Source: Streptomyces mexicanus
GTDB lineage: Bacteria; Actinomycetota; Actinomycetes; Streptomycetales; Streptomycetaceae
Direction of reading: 5' to 3'
Length of the DNA stretch: 64,000 nt
NCBI RefSeq assembly: GCF_902506575.1
Contig: NZ_LR732544.1
Location: 4,778,219-4,842,218, forward strand
This document shows, piece after piece, positions 1-8,581 of this stretch. The translations under genes and the position numbers were made by a program. Each line of letters begins with the position of its first letter. The first letter of the stretch is position 1. Below the pieces are notes generated by a model. The model was not told the origin of the DNA and made no database searches. It saw only the letters and a list, made by a program, of their open reading frames with translations.

Positions 1-762
1 GGCTACGGGCAGCAGCCGCCGTTCGGGCAGGCCCCGGGCGCACCCCAGGCCGCCGCCCCCTACGGCGCACCCCAGGCAGTCCCGCACGGCGCCCCGCAGG
101 GCGCGGGGGTGGGCGCCGCGCTGCAGCGGTTCAAGGAGACGCCCACCGGGCAGCGCTGGACCCTGCAGAACAGCAAGCTGATCCGCGTCGACCTCGGCAC
201 GGGCGGGCAGCCCGTGCTGGCCCGGCAGGGCAGCATGGTGCTCTACCAGGGCAAGGTCGACTTCAGCTACAAGGGCGCCGGCTTCGCCGGACGCGTCGTG
301 GGCAACGCCACCGGCCAGGAGATGCAGCTGATGCGCTGCACCGGCCAGGGCCAGGTGTTCCTCGCCGAGGACGCCACCCACCTGCACCCGATCGAACTGC
401 AGGGTGACGCGATCTGCGTCTCCGCCAACAGCGTGCTCGCCTTCGACGAGAGCCTGCACCACGAGGTGCGCCGCATCGAGGGGCACGGCATCCCCGGCGG
501 TGCCCTGTTCACCCTGCAGTTCCAGGGCACCGGCACCATCGTCGTCAAGACGCACGGCACGCCCGTCGTGCTGCCCGTGACCCCGACGACGTTCGTCGAC
601 TCCAACGCCGTCGTCGCCTGGTCCGCGGCCGCCCAGGTCATCGTCTCCAGCCAGGTGCGCATGCGTCGCAACGCCTACCCGGGCCACACCGGAGAGGGCG
701 TCAACCTGCAGTTCCGGGCGGCGCCCGGCAACTTCGTCGTCGTCCAGCCCTACGAGGTCTAA
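1..762 (+). CDS. AIM24 family protein, 5' end outside window
   Basis: The reading frame is open from the first base, so the gene starts upstream of the window. The first 36 visible residues are a Gly/Pro/Gln/Ala-rich low-complexity segment (starting GYGQQPPFG) that reads as a linker; the remaining 217 residues are a beta-rich AIM24 domain with the repeated pattern of short strands ending in a VVVQP-type C-terminus. In Streptomyces, AIM24 domains are sometimes preceded by a TerD-type domain, so a TerD-linker-AIM24 fusion is possible, but that part is not visible. It is followed after 12 bases by a second AIM24 gene and then a third, so the three are probably one transcript. The molecular function in bacteria is unknown; the family is named after a yeast mitochondrial protein. 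Confidence 0.8.
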   Translation, partial: GYGQQPPFGQAPGAPQAAAPYGAPQAVPHGAPQGAGVGAALQRFKETPTGQRWTLQNSKLIRVDLGTGGQPVLARQGSMVLYQGKVDFSYKGAGFAGRVVGNATGQEMQLMRCTGQGQVFLAEDATHLHPIELQGDAICVSANSVLAFDESLHHEVRRIEGHGIPGGALFTLQFQGTGTIVVKTHGTPVVLPVTPTTFVDSNAVVAWSAAAQVIVSSQVRMRRNAYPGHTGEGVNLQFRAAPGNFVVVQPYEV

Positions 763-774
763 CGGGAGCCCGTC

Positions 775-1455
775 ATGAACCAGCCGCTCGCGGGCTACGC
801 CCCCGCACCCGTCACCGCCCGCATGGAGAACCACGGCAGCCACATGCTGAAGGTGGCCCTGCAGACCGGAAACGACCTCTACGCGCGCGTGGGCTCGATG
901 GTCGCCTACGAAGGATTCATCCAGTACGAGCCCAACCCGCCGGCCGTGCGCCAGATCGCCCGCGACTGGATCACCGGCGAGGGCGCCCCCCTGATGAAGT
1001 GCTCCGGCGACGGCCTGCTCTACCTCGCCGACTACGGCGCGAACGTCGTCGTCGTCAACCTGGGCGGCGACGCGATCTCGGTCAACGCCACCAACCTGCT
1101 GGCCTTCGACGCGAGCCTGCAGTGGGGCGTCGAACGGGTCAAGGGGCTGGCCAAGTTCGCCGGGCAGGGCCTGTGGAACACGAAGATCTCCGGGCAGGGC
1201 TGGGTCGCCCTCACCTCCCGCGGTGAGCCGATCGTGGTCGACTGCGGCAGCGGCGAGGACGAGACCTACGTCGACCCGGACGCGCTCGTCGCCTGGTCCC
1301 CGAACCTGAAGGTCAAGGGCAAGCGCAGCTTCAAGGCGCAGTCCCTGATCGGCCGGGGCAGCGGCGAGGCGTACCAGATGGCCTTCTCCGGCCAGGGCAT
1401 CGTCGTCGTGCAGCCCAGCGAGGACAGCACCGACCGCCTGCGGGTCCGGGGCTGA
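775..1455 (+). CDS. AIM24 family protein (second of three paralogues)
   Basis: 226 residues, ATG start. It shares with its neighbours the AIM24 core: a YARVGSMVAYEG segment near residue 40 (the counterpart of LARQGSMVLYQG in the first gene), a GEGAPLMKCSGDG segment, a DAISVNATNLLAFD segment, and a GQGIVVVQPSE end. There is no signal peptide or membrane segment, so it is probably cytosolic. It lies 12 bases after the first paralogue and 18 bases before the third. The three proteins differ clearly, so the triplication is old. No enzymatic motif is visible and I propose no function beyond family membership. Confidence 0.8.
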   Translation: MNQPLAGYAPAPVTARMENHGSHMLKVALQTGNDLYARVGSMVAYEGFIQYEPNPPAVRQIARDWITGEGAPLMKCSGDGLLYLADYGANVVVVNLGGDAISVNATNLLAFDASLQWGVERVKGLAKFAGQGLWNTKISGQGWVALTSRGEPIVVDCGSGEDETYVDPDALVAWSPNLKVKGKRSFKAQSLIGRGSGEAYQMAFSGQGIVVVQPSEDSTDRLRVRG

Positions 1456-1473
1456 GGGGAAGAGGACGACACC

Positions 1474-2229
1474 ATGCAGAGCCCGCTTTTCGCCTTCAAC
1501 GACGTCCAGACGCCGGAGCGCTGGAGCCTGCAGAACAAGCAGATGCTCCGGGTCACCCTGGAGGGCCACGACGACGTCCTCGCCCGCAAGGGCACCATGG
1601 TCGCCTACCAGGGCCTGATCGAGTTCGACGCCGAGTACCAGAGCACCGGCCAGGCCTACGCGCGGGCGCGCACCGGCGAGGGCCTGGACCTGATGCGCTG
1701 CCACGGGCAGGGCACCGTCTACCTCGCCAACCTCGCCCAGTACGTCCACATCATGGACGTGGAACAGGACGGCCTGACCGTCGACAGCGGCTATGTGCTG
1801 GCGATGGACTCCTCGCTGCACCACGAGGTGATCGCCGTGGACAGCATGTACGGCATCTCCGGCTCGGGGAAGTACCAGCTGAACATCACCGGACGCGGCA
1901 AGGTCGCCCTGATGACCTCCGGGGCGCCGCTGCTGATGCAGGTCACCCCGGACAGGTACGTCAGCTGCGACGCCGATGCGATCGTCGCCTGGTCGACCGG
2001 CCTGCGGGTGCAGATGCAGGCCCAGACGCACTCCTCGGGGGTGTGGCGGCGCCGGGGCAGCACCGGTGAGGGCTGGGAGCTGAGCTTCATGGGCAGCGGC
2101 TACGCGCTCGTTCAACCCAGCGAGCTGCTGCCGCCGCAGAACGCGGTGATCGGCCAGGGCCTGGCCGCGCAGTTCGGCATGGGCGCGCAGGGGGCGCGGG
2201 GCCAGAACCAGGGCAACGTCTGGAGCTGA
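1474..2229 (+). CDS. AIM24 family protein (third of three paralogues)
   Basis: 251 residues, ATG start preceded by a GGGGAAGAGG purine-rich ribosome site. It has the same AIM24 core as the two preceding genes (LARKGTMVAYQG near residue 35, GEGLDLMRCHGQG, SGYVLAMDSSLHHEV, a GSGYALVQPSE segment) plus about 35 extra residues at the C-terminus rich in Gly, Ala and Gln. It is the last gene of the apparent operon and is followed by a hairpin terminator at 2259-2292. Function unknown; likely acts with the other two AIM24 proteins. Confidence 0.8.
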   Translation: MQSPLFAFNDVQTPERWSLQNKQMLRVTLEGHDDVLARKGTMVAYQGLIEFDAEYQSTGQAYARARTGEGLDLMRCHGQGTVYLANLAQYVHIMDVEQDGLTVDSGYVLAMDSSLHHEVIAVDSMYGISGSGKYQLNITGRGKVALMTSGAPLLMQVTPDRYVSCDADAIVAWSTGLRVQMQAQTHSSGVWRRRGSTGEGWELSFMGSGYALVQPSELLPPQNAVIGQGLAAQFGMGAQGARGQNQGNVWS

Positions 2230-2258
2230 GGCCGGGCACCGTCCGGAGCCGAGCACGC

Positions 2259-2292
2259 GTAAGGGGCGGCCGCCCTTGCGGTCGCCCCTTAC
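2259..2292. terminator. Bidirectional hairpin between converging genes
   Basis: A 10-bp perfect stem (GTAAGGGGCG pairing with CGCCCCTTAC) lies between the end of the AIM24 operon and the end of the NUDIX gene on the other strand, so it can serve both. Confidence 0.7.
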
Positions 2293-2303
2293 CGGTCACC
2301 TCG

Positions 2304-2819
2304 TCACAGCCTGGCGCGCGTGGCCTCCGTCAGCCGCACGACCGACTTGTCCGCCACGCCGGGCACCTCGTCGTAGGCGAACCAGCGCAGGTCCAGCGAC
2401 TCGTCGCTGATGGCCTCCACGGCCCCGGGCGGGGCGACGGCGGCGTACTGCACGTCCAGGTGCCAGGCGCACGGCGTGTGGTGCCGGTCCAGGCGGACCG
2501 GGCCACCGGGCAGCAGGGTCAGCCCCGCGATGCCCGACTCCTCCGTCGCCTCGCGCAACGCGGCCTGTGCCAGTGTGGCGTCCTGCCGCTCGCAGTGGCC
2601 GCCCATCTGCAGCCACATGCGCAGCTTCCGGTGCAGGGTCAGCAGCACCCGGCCGCGCTCGGGATCGACCACCAGGGCGCTGGCGGTGATGTGCCCCTCG
2701 GCGCAGGACTTCCACAGGCCGTCCGGATGCGCCGCCAGGTGCTCCAGATAGGTCCCGCGCAGCTCCTCCTGGTCCCCGTACCCCTTCAGGACGAGGACCG
2801 CGTCGTCGTGAAGGCTCAC
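2304..2819 (-). CDS. NUDIX hydrolase
   Basis: 171 residues. The NUDIX box is visible in the middle as GGHCERQD followed by REATEESGI, fitting the GX5EX7REUXEEXGU pattern except that the first Glu position is Asp in this subfamily. Such enzymes cleave nucleoside-diphosphate-linked substrates; the substrate here cannot be told. The GTG start (2819) overlaps the stop codon of the upstream zincin-like gene by four bases (GTGA), so the two are translationally coupled. A much longer Ala/Arg/Gly-rich reading frame extends upstream in the same frame but is the antiphase shadow of the zincin gene, so I take the GTG start. Confidence 0.85.
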   Translation of the reverse strand: MSLHDDAVLVLKGYGDQEELRGTYLEHLAAHPDGLWKSCAEGHITASALVVDPERGRVLLTLHRKLRMWLQMGGHCERQDATLAQAALREATEESGIAGLTLLPGGPVRLDRHHTPCAWHLDVQYAAVAPPGAVEAISDESLDLRWFAYDEVPGVADKSVVRLTEATRARL

Positions 2820-4291
2820 TCGGCGCCGTCGCCCTTGCCGTCGCCGTCCTTCTCGTCGCGTTCGCCCTGCTCGCGCTCGTCGTGCTTGTGCAGGTCCGGC
2901 TTCGGCGCGGAGCCGCGCGCCGCCTCGCCGAGCATCTTGTCCAGCTCGGAGAAGTCCAGCTGCTCGCGGTGCACGAAGCCGTCCGGGTCGTCCAGGTCCG
3001 CGGCCGTGGGCAGCATGTCCGGGTGCGCCCACAGGCCGTCGCGGCCCTCGACCCCGCGCGCGTCGGCCAGCGAGGCCCACAGCCGGGAGGCGTCCCGCAG
3101 ACGGCGCGGGCGCAGCTCCAGACCGATCAGCGTCGCGAACGTCTGCTCGGCCGGGCCACCGGAGGCCCGCCGGCGGCGCAGCGTCTCGCGCAGCGCGTCC
3201 GCGGACGACAGACGCGGCTTGGCGGCGGCGTGCACCACCGCGTCCACCCAGCCCTCGACGAGCGCCAGAGCGGTCTCCAGACGGGCCAGGGCCGCCTTCT
3301 GCTCCGGGGTGTCCTCCGGCTGGAACATGCCCTGCTGCAGCGCGTCCTGCAGCTGCTCGGGGTTCTGCGGGTCGAACCGGCCGACCACGTCCTCCAGCTT
3401 GGCGGTGTCGACCTTGATCCCGCGCGCGTACCCGTCGACCGCGCCGAACAGGTGCGAGCGCAGCCACGGCACGTGCGCGAACAGGCGCTGGTGGGCGGCC
3501 TCGCGCAGGGCGAGGTACAGCCGCACCTCCTCCTGCGGCACGCCCAGGTCCTTGCCGAACGCCTCGATGTTCACCGGCAGCAGCGCGGCCTTGCCGGCCG
3601 GGCCGAGCGGCAGGCCGATGTCGGTGGAGCCGACGACCTCGCCGGCCAGCACGCCGACGGCCTGGCCGATCTGCGTGCCGAACATGGCGCCGCCCATGGA
3701 GCGCATCATGCCGATCAGCGGGCCGGCCATGGCCTGCATCTCCTCGGGCAGCACCTCGCCCATGGCGGTGCCGACCCGCTCGGCGACCGGGTCGACCAGC
3801 TCCTGCCAGGCGGGCAGGGTCGCCTCGACCCACTCCGCCCGGGACCACGCCACCGCGGAGGCGGCGCCGGACGGCAGGGACGTCACGTCGTCCAGCCACA
3901 GGTCCGCCAGGCGGACGGCGTCCTGGACGGCCGTGCGCTCGGCGGGGCCGACGCTGGCGTCCTTGGTGCCGTCCGAGGTGCCCTGGGCGACCGTCTGGCG
4001 GGCGATCTGCTTGGCCATGTCCCAGTTCACCGGGCCGCCCTCGTAGGAGAGCATCTGGCCGAGCTGCTGGAAGGCCGCTCCCAGGTCGGTGGGGTTCAGC
4101 GACCCGAACATGGCAGCGAGCGGATTGTCGGCGCCGGGGCCGCCAAAGCCTCCGGCTCCGGGCAGGCCGCCGAAGCCGAACGGATTGGCCGGTCCCTGCC
4201 CACCACCGCTCTGCTGGTCCTTCTTCTTGCCCTCGTCGCCGTTCTCCGGCTCCTCCGGCGGAAGGCCGAATCCGAATGGGGTGTCACTCAC
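2816..4291 (-). CDS. Zincin-like metallopeptidase family protein (DUF2342)
   Basis: 491 residues with a GTG start. The N-terminal 60 residues are a disordered Gly/Pro/Asn-rich stretch, followed by an all-helical domain of the DUF2342/Zincin_2 family (described in databases as zinc-dependent metalloprotease or coenzyme F420 biosynthesis-associated protein). Where an HExxH zinc motif would be expected, the sequence reads LREAAHQRLF, so the first histidine is replaced by arginine and catalysis is uncertain. The last 40 residues are highly charged (KHDEREQGERDEKDGDGKG). It precedes and is coupled to the NUDIX gene. The divergent SDR gene shares its roughly 190-base promoter region. Confidence 0.75.
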   Translation of the reverse strand: MSDTPFGFGLPPEEPENGDEGKKKDQQSGGGQGPANPFGFGGLPGAGGFGGPGADNPLAAMFGSLNPTDLGAAFQQLGQMLSYEGGPVNWDMAKQIARQTVAQGTSDGTKDASVGPAERTAVQDAVRLADLWLDDVTSLPSGAASAVAWSRAEWVEATLPAWQELVDPVAERVGTAMGEVLPEEMQAMAGPLIGMMRSMGGAMFGTQIGQAVGVLAGEVVGSTDIGLPLGPAGKAALLPVNIEAFGKDLGVPQEEVRLYLALREAAHQRLFAHVPWLRSHLFGAVDGYARGIKVDTAKLEDVVGRFDPQNPEQLQDALQQGMFQPEDTPEQKAALARLETALALVEGWVDAVVHAAAKPRLSSADALRETLRRRRASGGPAEQTFATLIGLELRPRRLRDASRLWASLADARGVEGRDGLWAHPDMLPTAADLDDPDGFVHREQLDFSELDKMLGEAARGSAPKPDLHKHDEREQGERDEKDGDGKGDGAE

Positions 4292-4483
4292 GGGATTCCT
4301 CGGCTGGTAAGGCCACCGGTTCTTTCCGGCGGCGCGGCTGCCCGACAACACCACCCAGCGTAGACACCCCGGCCCGATAGGGCCTCGGTGCTTCGCCGAC
4401 ACAGCGCCTGCGGCAGGATGGATGCCACCTGGTACGTACGCGTCATTCGCGCCCGTATGGAAGACAACCGCTGGAGACGCCCG

Positions 4484-5596
4484 GTGAGTTCCCCAGATCC
4501 GCAGGTTCGCGCAGCGCGAAACCATGAAAGCACCTCCGCCGTGCGCGGGCCCGTCGTCGCGGTCACCGGAGCCGCGAGCGGCGTCGGCGCGCTGCTCACC
4601 GAGCGACTGGCCGCCAGTGACGAGGTCGGGCAGGTCGTCGCCATCGACGAGCGGCGCGGGGAGTGCGCGGCGGCGCGCTGGCACGTCCTGGACGTGCGGG
4701 ACCCGGCGATCGCCGACAGGCTGCGCGGCGCCGACGTCGTCGTCCACCTGGCGCTCGACCTGGACCTGGAGACCGACCCGGCCGCCCGCAGCGCCTACAA
4801 CGTCCGCGGTACCCAGACGGTGCTGACCGCCGCGGCCGCGGCCGGGGTGCACCGGGTGGTGCTGTGCACCTCCGCGATGGTCTACGGCGCGCTGCCCGAC
4901 AACGAGCTCCCGCTGGCGGAGGACGCCGAGCTGCGGGCCACCGCGGAGGCGACCGGGGTGGGCGACCTGCTGGAGATCGAACGGCTGGCCCGGCGCGCCC
5001 CGCGGGCGCACCCCGGCCTGAACGTCACCGTGGTCCGCCCCGCCGTGCTGGTCGGCGGCACCGACACGGCGCTGACCAGGTACTTCGAGTCCCCGCGGCT
5101 GCTGGTCGTGGCGGGGTCGCGGCCCGCCTGGCAGTTCTGCCACGTCGAGGACCTGTGCAGCGCGCTGGAGTACGCCGTGCTGGAGAAGGTCGACGGGGAG
5201 CTGGCCGTCGGCTGCGACGGCTGGCTGGAGCAGGAGGAGGTCGAGGAGCTGAGCGGGATCCGGCGGATGGAACTGCCGTCGGCGGTCGCCCTCGGCGCGG
5301 CGGCCCGCCTGCACCGCATCGGGCTCACCCCCTCCCCGGCCGGTGACCTGGCCTACACGATGTACCCGTGGGTGGTCAGCGGCAGCCGCCTGCACGACGC
5401 GGGATGGCGGCCGAAGTGGACCAACGAGGAGGTGCTGGCCCAGCTGCTGGAGGAGGTCGCCGGGCGGCACACGGTGGCCGGACGGCGGCTGGGACGCAAG
5501 GACGCGACGGCGGCCGGGGCCGCCGGGGCGACGGTCGCGCTGCTGGGCGCGGCGGCCGTGGTGCGCCGGGCCCGCAAGGCACGCCGGCGCATCTGA
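4484..5596 (+). CDS. NAD-dependent epimerase/dehydratase (extended SDR) with C-terminal hydrophobic tail
   Basis: 370 residues from a GTG start with a well-placed GGAG; a longer in-frame start at 4388 lacks a ribosome site. Near the N-terminus VTGAASGVGALL is the dinucleotide-binding loop, DVRD and VVHLA follow, and a TSAMVYGA segment matches the extended-SDR sugar epimerase pattern. The substrate is not deducible. The last 30 residues form a short hydrophobic Ala/Val/Leu stretch followed by RRARKARRRI, which looks like a tail anchor on the cytoplasmic face. It is transcribed divergently from the zincin gene and followed by moaE. Confidence 0.75.
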   Translation: MSSPDPQVRAARNHESTSAVRGPVVAVTGAASGVGALLTERLAASDEVGQVVAIDERRGECAAARWHVLDVRDPAIADRLRGADVVVHLALDLDLETDPAARSAYNVRGTQTVLTAAAAAGVHRVVLCTSAMVYGALPDNELPLAEDAELRATAEATGVGDLLEIERLARRAPRAHPGLNVTVVRPAVLVGGTDTALTRYFESPRLLVVAGSRPAWQFCHVEDLCSALEYAVLEKVDGELAVGCDGWLEQEEVEELSGIRRMELPSAVALGAAARLHRIGLTPSPAGDLAYTMYPWVVSGSRLHDAGWRPKWTNEEVLAQLLEEVAGRHTVAGRRLGRKDATAAGAAGATVALLGAAAVVRRARKARRRI

Positions 5597-5734
5597 GAGC
5601 GGCCCCGGGACGGGCTGCCGGGGAACCGCCGGGCGGCGCGGGCGGTCTCCTGTAGGAGGCTCCAAACGCGCACGCGCGCGTGCCGGGCGATGACGCTATT
5701 CCGCGCCCGTAGGGGCGTGCGGCACGATGGGCGT

Positions 5735-6196
5735 ATGGCACCCACCAACGATCACCCCGGCGAGCGCACCGCCGACGATCCCATCAAGCTGATCGCGGTC
5801 CGGGAGACCGCGCTGTCGCTGGACGAGGTCTTCCAGGCCGTCGGGGACGACGCCGCCGGCGGCACCGCGCTCTTCGTGGGCACGGTGCGCAACCACGACG
5901 GGGGCGCCGACGTCGACGCACTGGGGTACTCCTGCCACCCCAGCGCGGAGGCCGAGATGCGGCGGATCGCCGAGAAGGTGGTCGCGGAGTACCCCGTGCG
6001 GGCGCTGGCCGCCGTGCACCGTGTGGGGGATCTGCGGGTCGGGGACCTCGCGGTCGTCGTGGGAGTGTCCTGCCCGCACCGCGCGGAGGCGTTCGCGGCC
6101 TGCCGCAAGCTGATCGACGACCTCAAGCACGAGGTGCCGATCTGGAAGCACCAGAGGTTCTCCGACGGGACGGAGGAATGGGTCGGAGCCTGCTGA
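5735..6196 (+). CDS. moaE: Molybdopterin synthase catalytic subunit (MoaE)
   Basis: 153 residues. MoaE transfers sulfur from MoaD thiocarboxylate to precursor Z in molybdenum cofactor synthesis. The family signatures FVGTVRNHD near residue 50, HRVGDLRVGD, and the C-terminal PIWKHQRFSDG with its conserved lysine and arginine are all present. I use the ATG at 5735: CACGAT, a plausible -10 box, lies six bases before it and no Shine-Dalgarno is present, which suggests a leaderless mRNA. A longer start at 5690 would add 15 residues unlike the family. No other molybdenum cofactor gene lies nearby. Confidence 0.9.
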   Translation: MAPTNDHPGERTADDPIKLIAVRETALSLDEVFQAVGDDAAGGTALFVGTVRNHDGGADVDALGYSCHPSAEAEMRRIAEKVVAEYPVRALAAVHRVGDLRVGDLAVVVGVSCPHRAEAFAACRKLIDDLKHEVPIWKHQRFSDGTEEWVGAC

Positions 6197-6260
6197 GTTC
6201 CGGCGCCGAGCGGCGTCGAGCCCGCCGGTCCGCCCCACGCGGCGCCCTCCCGCCGCTTTT

Positions 6261-6276
6261 GCGGTTGCGTAACCGC
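6261..6276. promoter_or_regulatory. Palindrome in the moaE downstream gap
   Basis: GCGGTT-GCGT-AACCGC is a perfect 6-4-6 inverted repeat in the 175-base gap between moaE and the small membrane gene. It has no T run and could be an operator or a weak terminator. Confidence 0.3.
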
Positions 6277-6371
6277 CCCCCTGACCGGACCGTTGTCACT
6301 GCGGATGGTTAATCTGCTGATCACTCGGTTGCGGTCGCCCGAAGGGGCTCGCATGGGGCTGGGAGGACGGC

Positions 6372-6536
6372 ATGGCGGCGCTCGCCTGGTTGCTGATTCC
6401 GCTGATGGCTGCGATAGGCGCCGGACTGTGGGGGATATGGGCCAACCGCACCCGCACGGTGCGCGGCGACGGCCCCGAGCTGGACGGCTACGCCCGCTTC
6501 CGCGAGGCCATGGAGCGCTCCACGTCCCGCACATGA
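6372..6536 (+). CDS. Small single-span membrane protein, 54 residues
   Basis: An ATG at 6372 follows a strong GGGAGGACGG ribosome site and opens 54 residues: one hydrophobic helix (roughly residues 2-22, starting MAALAWLLIPLMAAIGAG) followed by a basic and polar cytosolic tail ending RSTSRT. The strong ribosome site, third-position GC bias and membrane-helix pattern make it a credible gene despite its size. It sits 63 bases before the PDZ-protease gene. I do not recognise a function; a small membrane partner of the neighbouring protease is only a guess. Confidence 0.7.
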   Translation: MAALAWLLIPLMAAIGAGLWGIWANRTRTVRGDGPELDGYARFREAMERSTSRT

Positions 6537-6599
6537 GACCGGTGGACGGACGAGCGGCCCTGACGGTGGGCCGACACACCCGTCCCGTACTGTCGAGAC

Positions 6600-7691
6600 A
6601 TGCCACGCCGCACCGCGACGATGCTCGCCTCCACCCTGATGCTGATCGCGCTCCTGTGCGCGGGGGTGTTCCTCCCCGTGCCCTACGCGGAGATGTCTCC
6701 GGGGCCGACGGTCAACACGCTGGGTGAGCACGGTGGCGAGCCGGTCCTGCAGATCTCCGGGCATCGGACCTACCCGACCGACGGTCATCTGAACATGACG
6801 ACGGTCCGGGTGACCAGCGCCGACTACCGGATGAACCTGGTCGAGGCGGTCTACGGCTGGCTGGCGCACGACGACAAGGTCGTCCCGCACGACACGCTCT
6901 ACCCCGACGGCCAGACCGAGGAGCAGTCCAGCCAGGAGAACGCCGAGGAGTTCAGCCAGTCCCAGGAGAGCGCCAAGGTCGCGGCCCTGAAGGAACTCGG
7001 CATCCCGGTGACGTCGTGGGTGATCGTCTCCACCGTCGTCAAGGGCAGCCCAGCCCAGGGCAGGCTGCACGCCGGTGACGTGATCAAGGCCGTGGACGGC
7101 ACCGCGGTCAAGCAGCCCTCGGACGTCGCCAAGCTGGTCACCCGGCACAAGCCCGGCCAGGACGTCGTCTTCACCATCGTCCCCGCCAAGGACCAGGCCG
7201 CCGCGGAGAAGCAGCACAGGACGGCGACGGCGACCAAGGACGTCACGATCACGACCGCGCGGTCCCACGACACCGGCGCCGAGCGCGCCGTCGTCGGGAT
7301 CTCCGCCGGAACCGATCACACGTTCCCGTTCGACATCGACATCAAGCTCGCCGACGTCGGCGGACCCAGCGCCGGACTGATGTTCGCCCTGGGCATCTAC
7401 GACAAGCTCACCCCGGGCAGCCTGACCGGCGGGAAGTTCGTGGCCGGCACCGGGACGATCGACGACGACGGGAAGGTCGGCCCGATCGGCGGCGTGGAGA
7501 TGAAGACCGTCGGCGCGCGCGACCAGGGCGCCCGGTACTTCCTCACCCCCGCCGACAACTGCGCGGCCGCCGCCAAGGACACCCCCTCGGGGCTCACCCT
7601 GGTCAAGGTCGGCACGATCCACGACGCCCTCGCCGCCCTGAAGGACATCCGCTCGGGGAACACCGGCGCCCTGCCGAAGTGCACGCGATAG
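6600..7691 (+). CDS. Membrane-anchored PDZ and Lon-like (S16) serine protease, YlbL family
   Basis: 363 residues. An N-terminal signal anchor (about residues 7-27) places the rest outside the membrane. A PDZ domain follows near the middle (GRLHAGDVIKAVDGTAV), then an S16 Lon-type protease domain with the nucleophile serine in GGPSAGLMFALGIYD and the catalytic lysine in GGVEMKTVGA. A family member in Bacillus, YlbL, is an ATP-independent membrane protease that degrades a cell-division inhibitor; the substrate here is unknown. TACTGT lies six bases before the ATG and there is no Shine-Dalgarno, so a leaderless transcript is likely. Confidence 0.88.
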   Translation: MPRRTATMLASTLMLIALLCAGVFLPVPYAEMSPGPTVNTLGEHGGEPVLQISGHRTYPTDGHLNMTTVRVTSADYRMNLVEAVYGWLAHDDKVVPHDTLYPDGQTEEQSSQENAEEFSQSQESAKVAALKELGIPVTSWVIVSTVVKGSPAQGRLHAGDVIKAVDGTAVKQPSDVAKLVTRHKPGQDVVFTIVPAKDQAAAEKQHRTATATKDVTITTARSHDTGAERAVVGISAGTDHTFPFDIDIKLADVGGPSAGLMFALGIYDKLTPGSLTGGKFVAGTGTIDDDGKVGPIGGVEMKTVGARDQGARYFLTPADNCAAAAKDTPSGLTLVKVGTIHDALAALKDIRSGNTGALPKCTR

Positions 7692-7742
7692 CCGCATCCG
7701 GCCGCGCGCCGCACCCGGCCGCGCGCCGCACCCGGCCGTGCG
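7692..7742. repeat. 17-bp tandem repeat, three copies
   Basis: Three consecutive 17-base units (CCGCACCCGGCCGCGCG with one or two changes) lie immediately after the PDZ-protease stop codon, in a convergent gap. Nothing suggests it is coding. Confidence 0.8.
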
Positions 7743-7768
7743 CCCCGGCCGGACGGACCCGGCTCCGG

Positions 7769-7813
7769 GCGCACCGGCCGCGCGGATCCGAGCGGCGCGC
7801 GCGGCCGGTGCGC
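7769..7813. terminator. Large hairpin in convergent gap
   Basis: A perfect 16-bp inverted repeat (GCGCACCGGCCGCGCG and its complement, 13-base loop) lies between the converging PDZ-protease and PPA1309-type genes. A bidirectional terminator without a T run is the most likely role. Confidence 0.6.
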
Positions 7814-7854
7814 GTCCCGGCGCCGGAGCGCCGCGGGTCCGCGGCGGGCGCCGC

Positions 7855-8397
7855 TCAGTCCTCGAAGGTCGCCGCCAGCGCCTCCGCCAGGCCCGGCACC
7901 AGATCGGAGCCCGTGAGGACCTCCGTGGGGGAGTCCTTCTCGCGCAGCCGCAGCGCCGACTCGCGGGCGCCGTCCCGCAGGACCGCCACCGTCATGCGGA
8001 CCTCCTGGCGCTCGGGGTGGCCGGCCACCCACTTCGCCAGCTCCGCCTCGCCCAGGTCCTGCGGAACCTCGGCCTCCGCGGACGGCGGCAGCATCAGGCG
8101 CTCCACGGTCAGCGCGCACCCGGTCACCGCGTCGGGCCAGGCGATCGTGGCGAGGAACTCGTCGAGCGGCTGGTCCGACGGGATCTCGTCCTGCTCGATC
8201 GGGGTGAGACCGGAGGTCTGCTGCTCGTCCTCCAGGCCGAGCTGGGCCGCGAGGGCGGGTTCCTGGGTCCGCAGCCGCGCGGTGTCTACGAGGGCGAAGA
8301 GGCGAGCGGGCTGGTCCCAGCCGAGGCCGGAGGCGTACTCGTCGATCTCGAGTACGGCCCGGGTGAGCGGGCTCGCTGCCATGGGAGTGTTGGACAT
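7855..8397 (-). CDS. PPA1309 family protein
   Basis: 180 residues beginning MSNTPMAASPLTRAVLEIDE. It matches the conserved actinobacterial PPA1309 family, a cytosolic alpha/beta protein of unknown function often found beside the UPF0182 gene, as here. The ATG at 8397 has CAGGAT seven bases upstream and no Shine-Dalgarno, suggesting a leaderless start; a longer frame upstream to 8712 runs over the promoter of the divergent gene and is rejected. The protein is acidic, with no membrane segment. Confidence 0.8.
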   Translation of the reverse strand: MSNTPMAASPLTRAVLEIDEYASGLGWDQPARLFALVDTARLRTQEPALAAQLGLEDEQQTSGLTPIEQDEIPSDQPLDEFLATIAWPDAVTGCALTVERLMLPPSAEAEVPQDLGEAELAKWVAGHPERQEVRMTVAVLRDGARESALRLREKDSPTEVLTGSDLVPGLAEALAATFED

Positions 8398-8581
8398 GGT
8401 CACAATCCTGCCTCGTTCCTGCCCGGAACCGGGAACCGCGTATGCCGTGAGTAAGTTGCATAGGTGTGGGCCGGCGACGACCGGGCCCACCGCACGGTCC
8501 GCGGCCACAGGGGCCTGAGGCGGTCCGGCGAACCGACAGCGAACCAGCCAGCGAATCAACAGCGAACTTCGAGGTGCACCC

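Noticed and set aside
2304..3899. 531-codon open frame on the minus strand that includes the NUDIX domain
   Set aside because: Only its last 171 codons are the NUDIX gene. The upstream part is Ala/Arg/Gly-rich antiphase sequence of the zincin gene and has no ribosome site.
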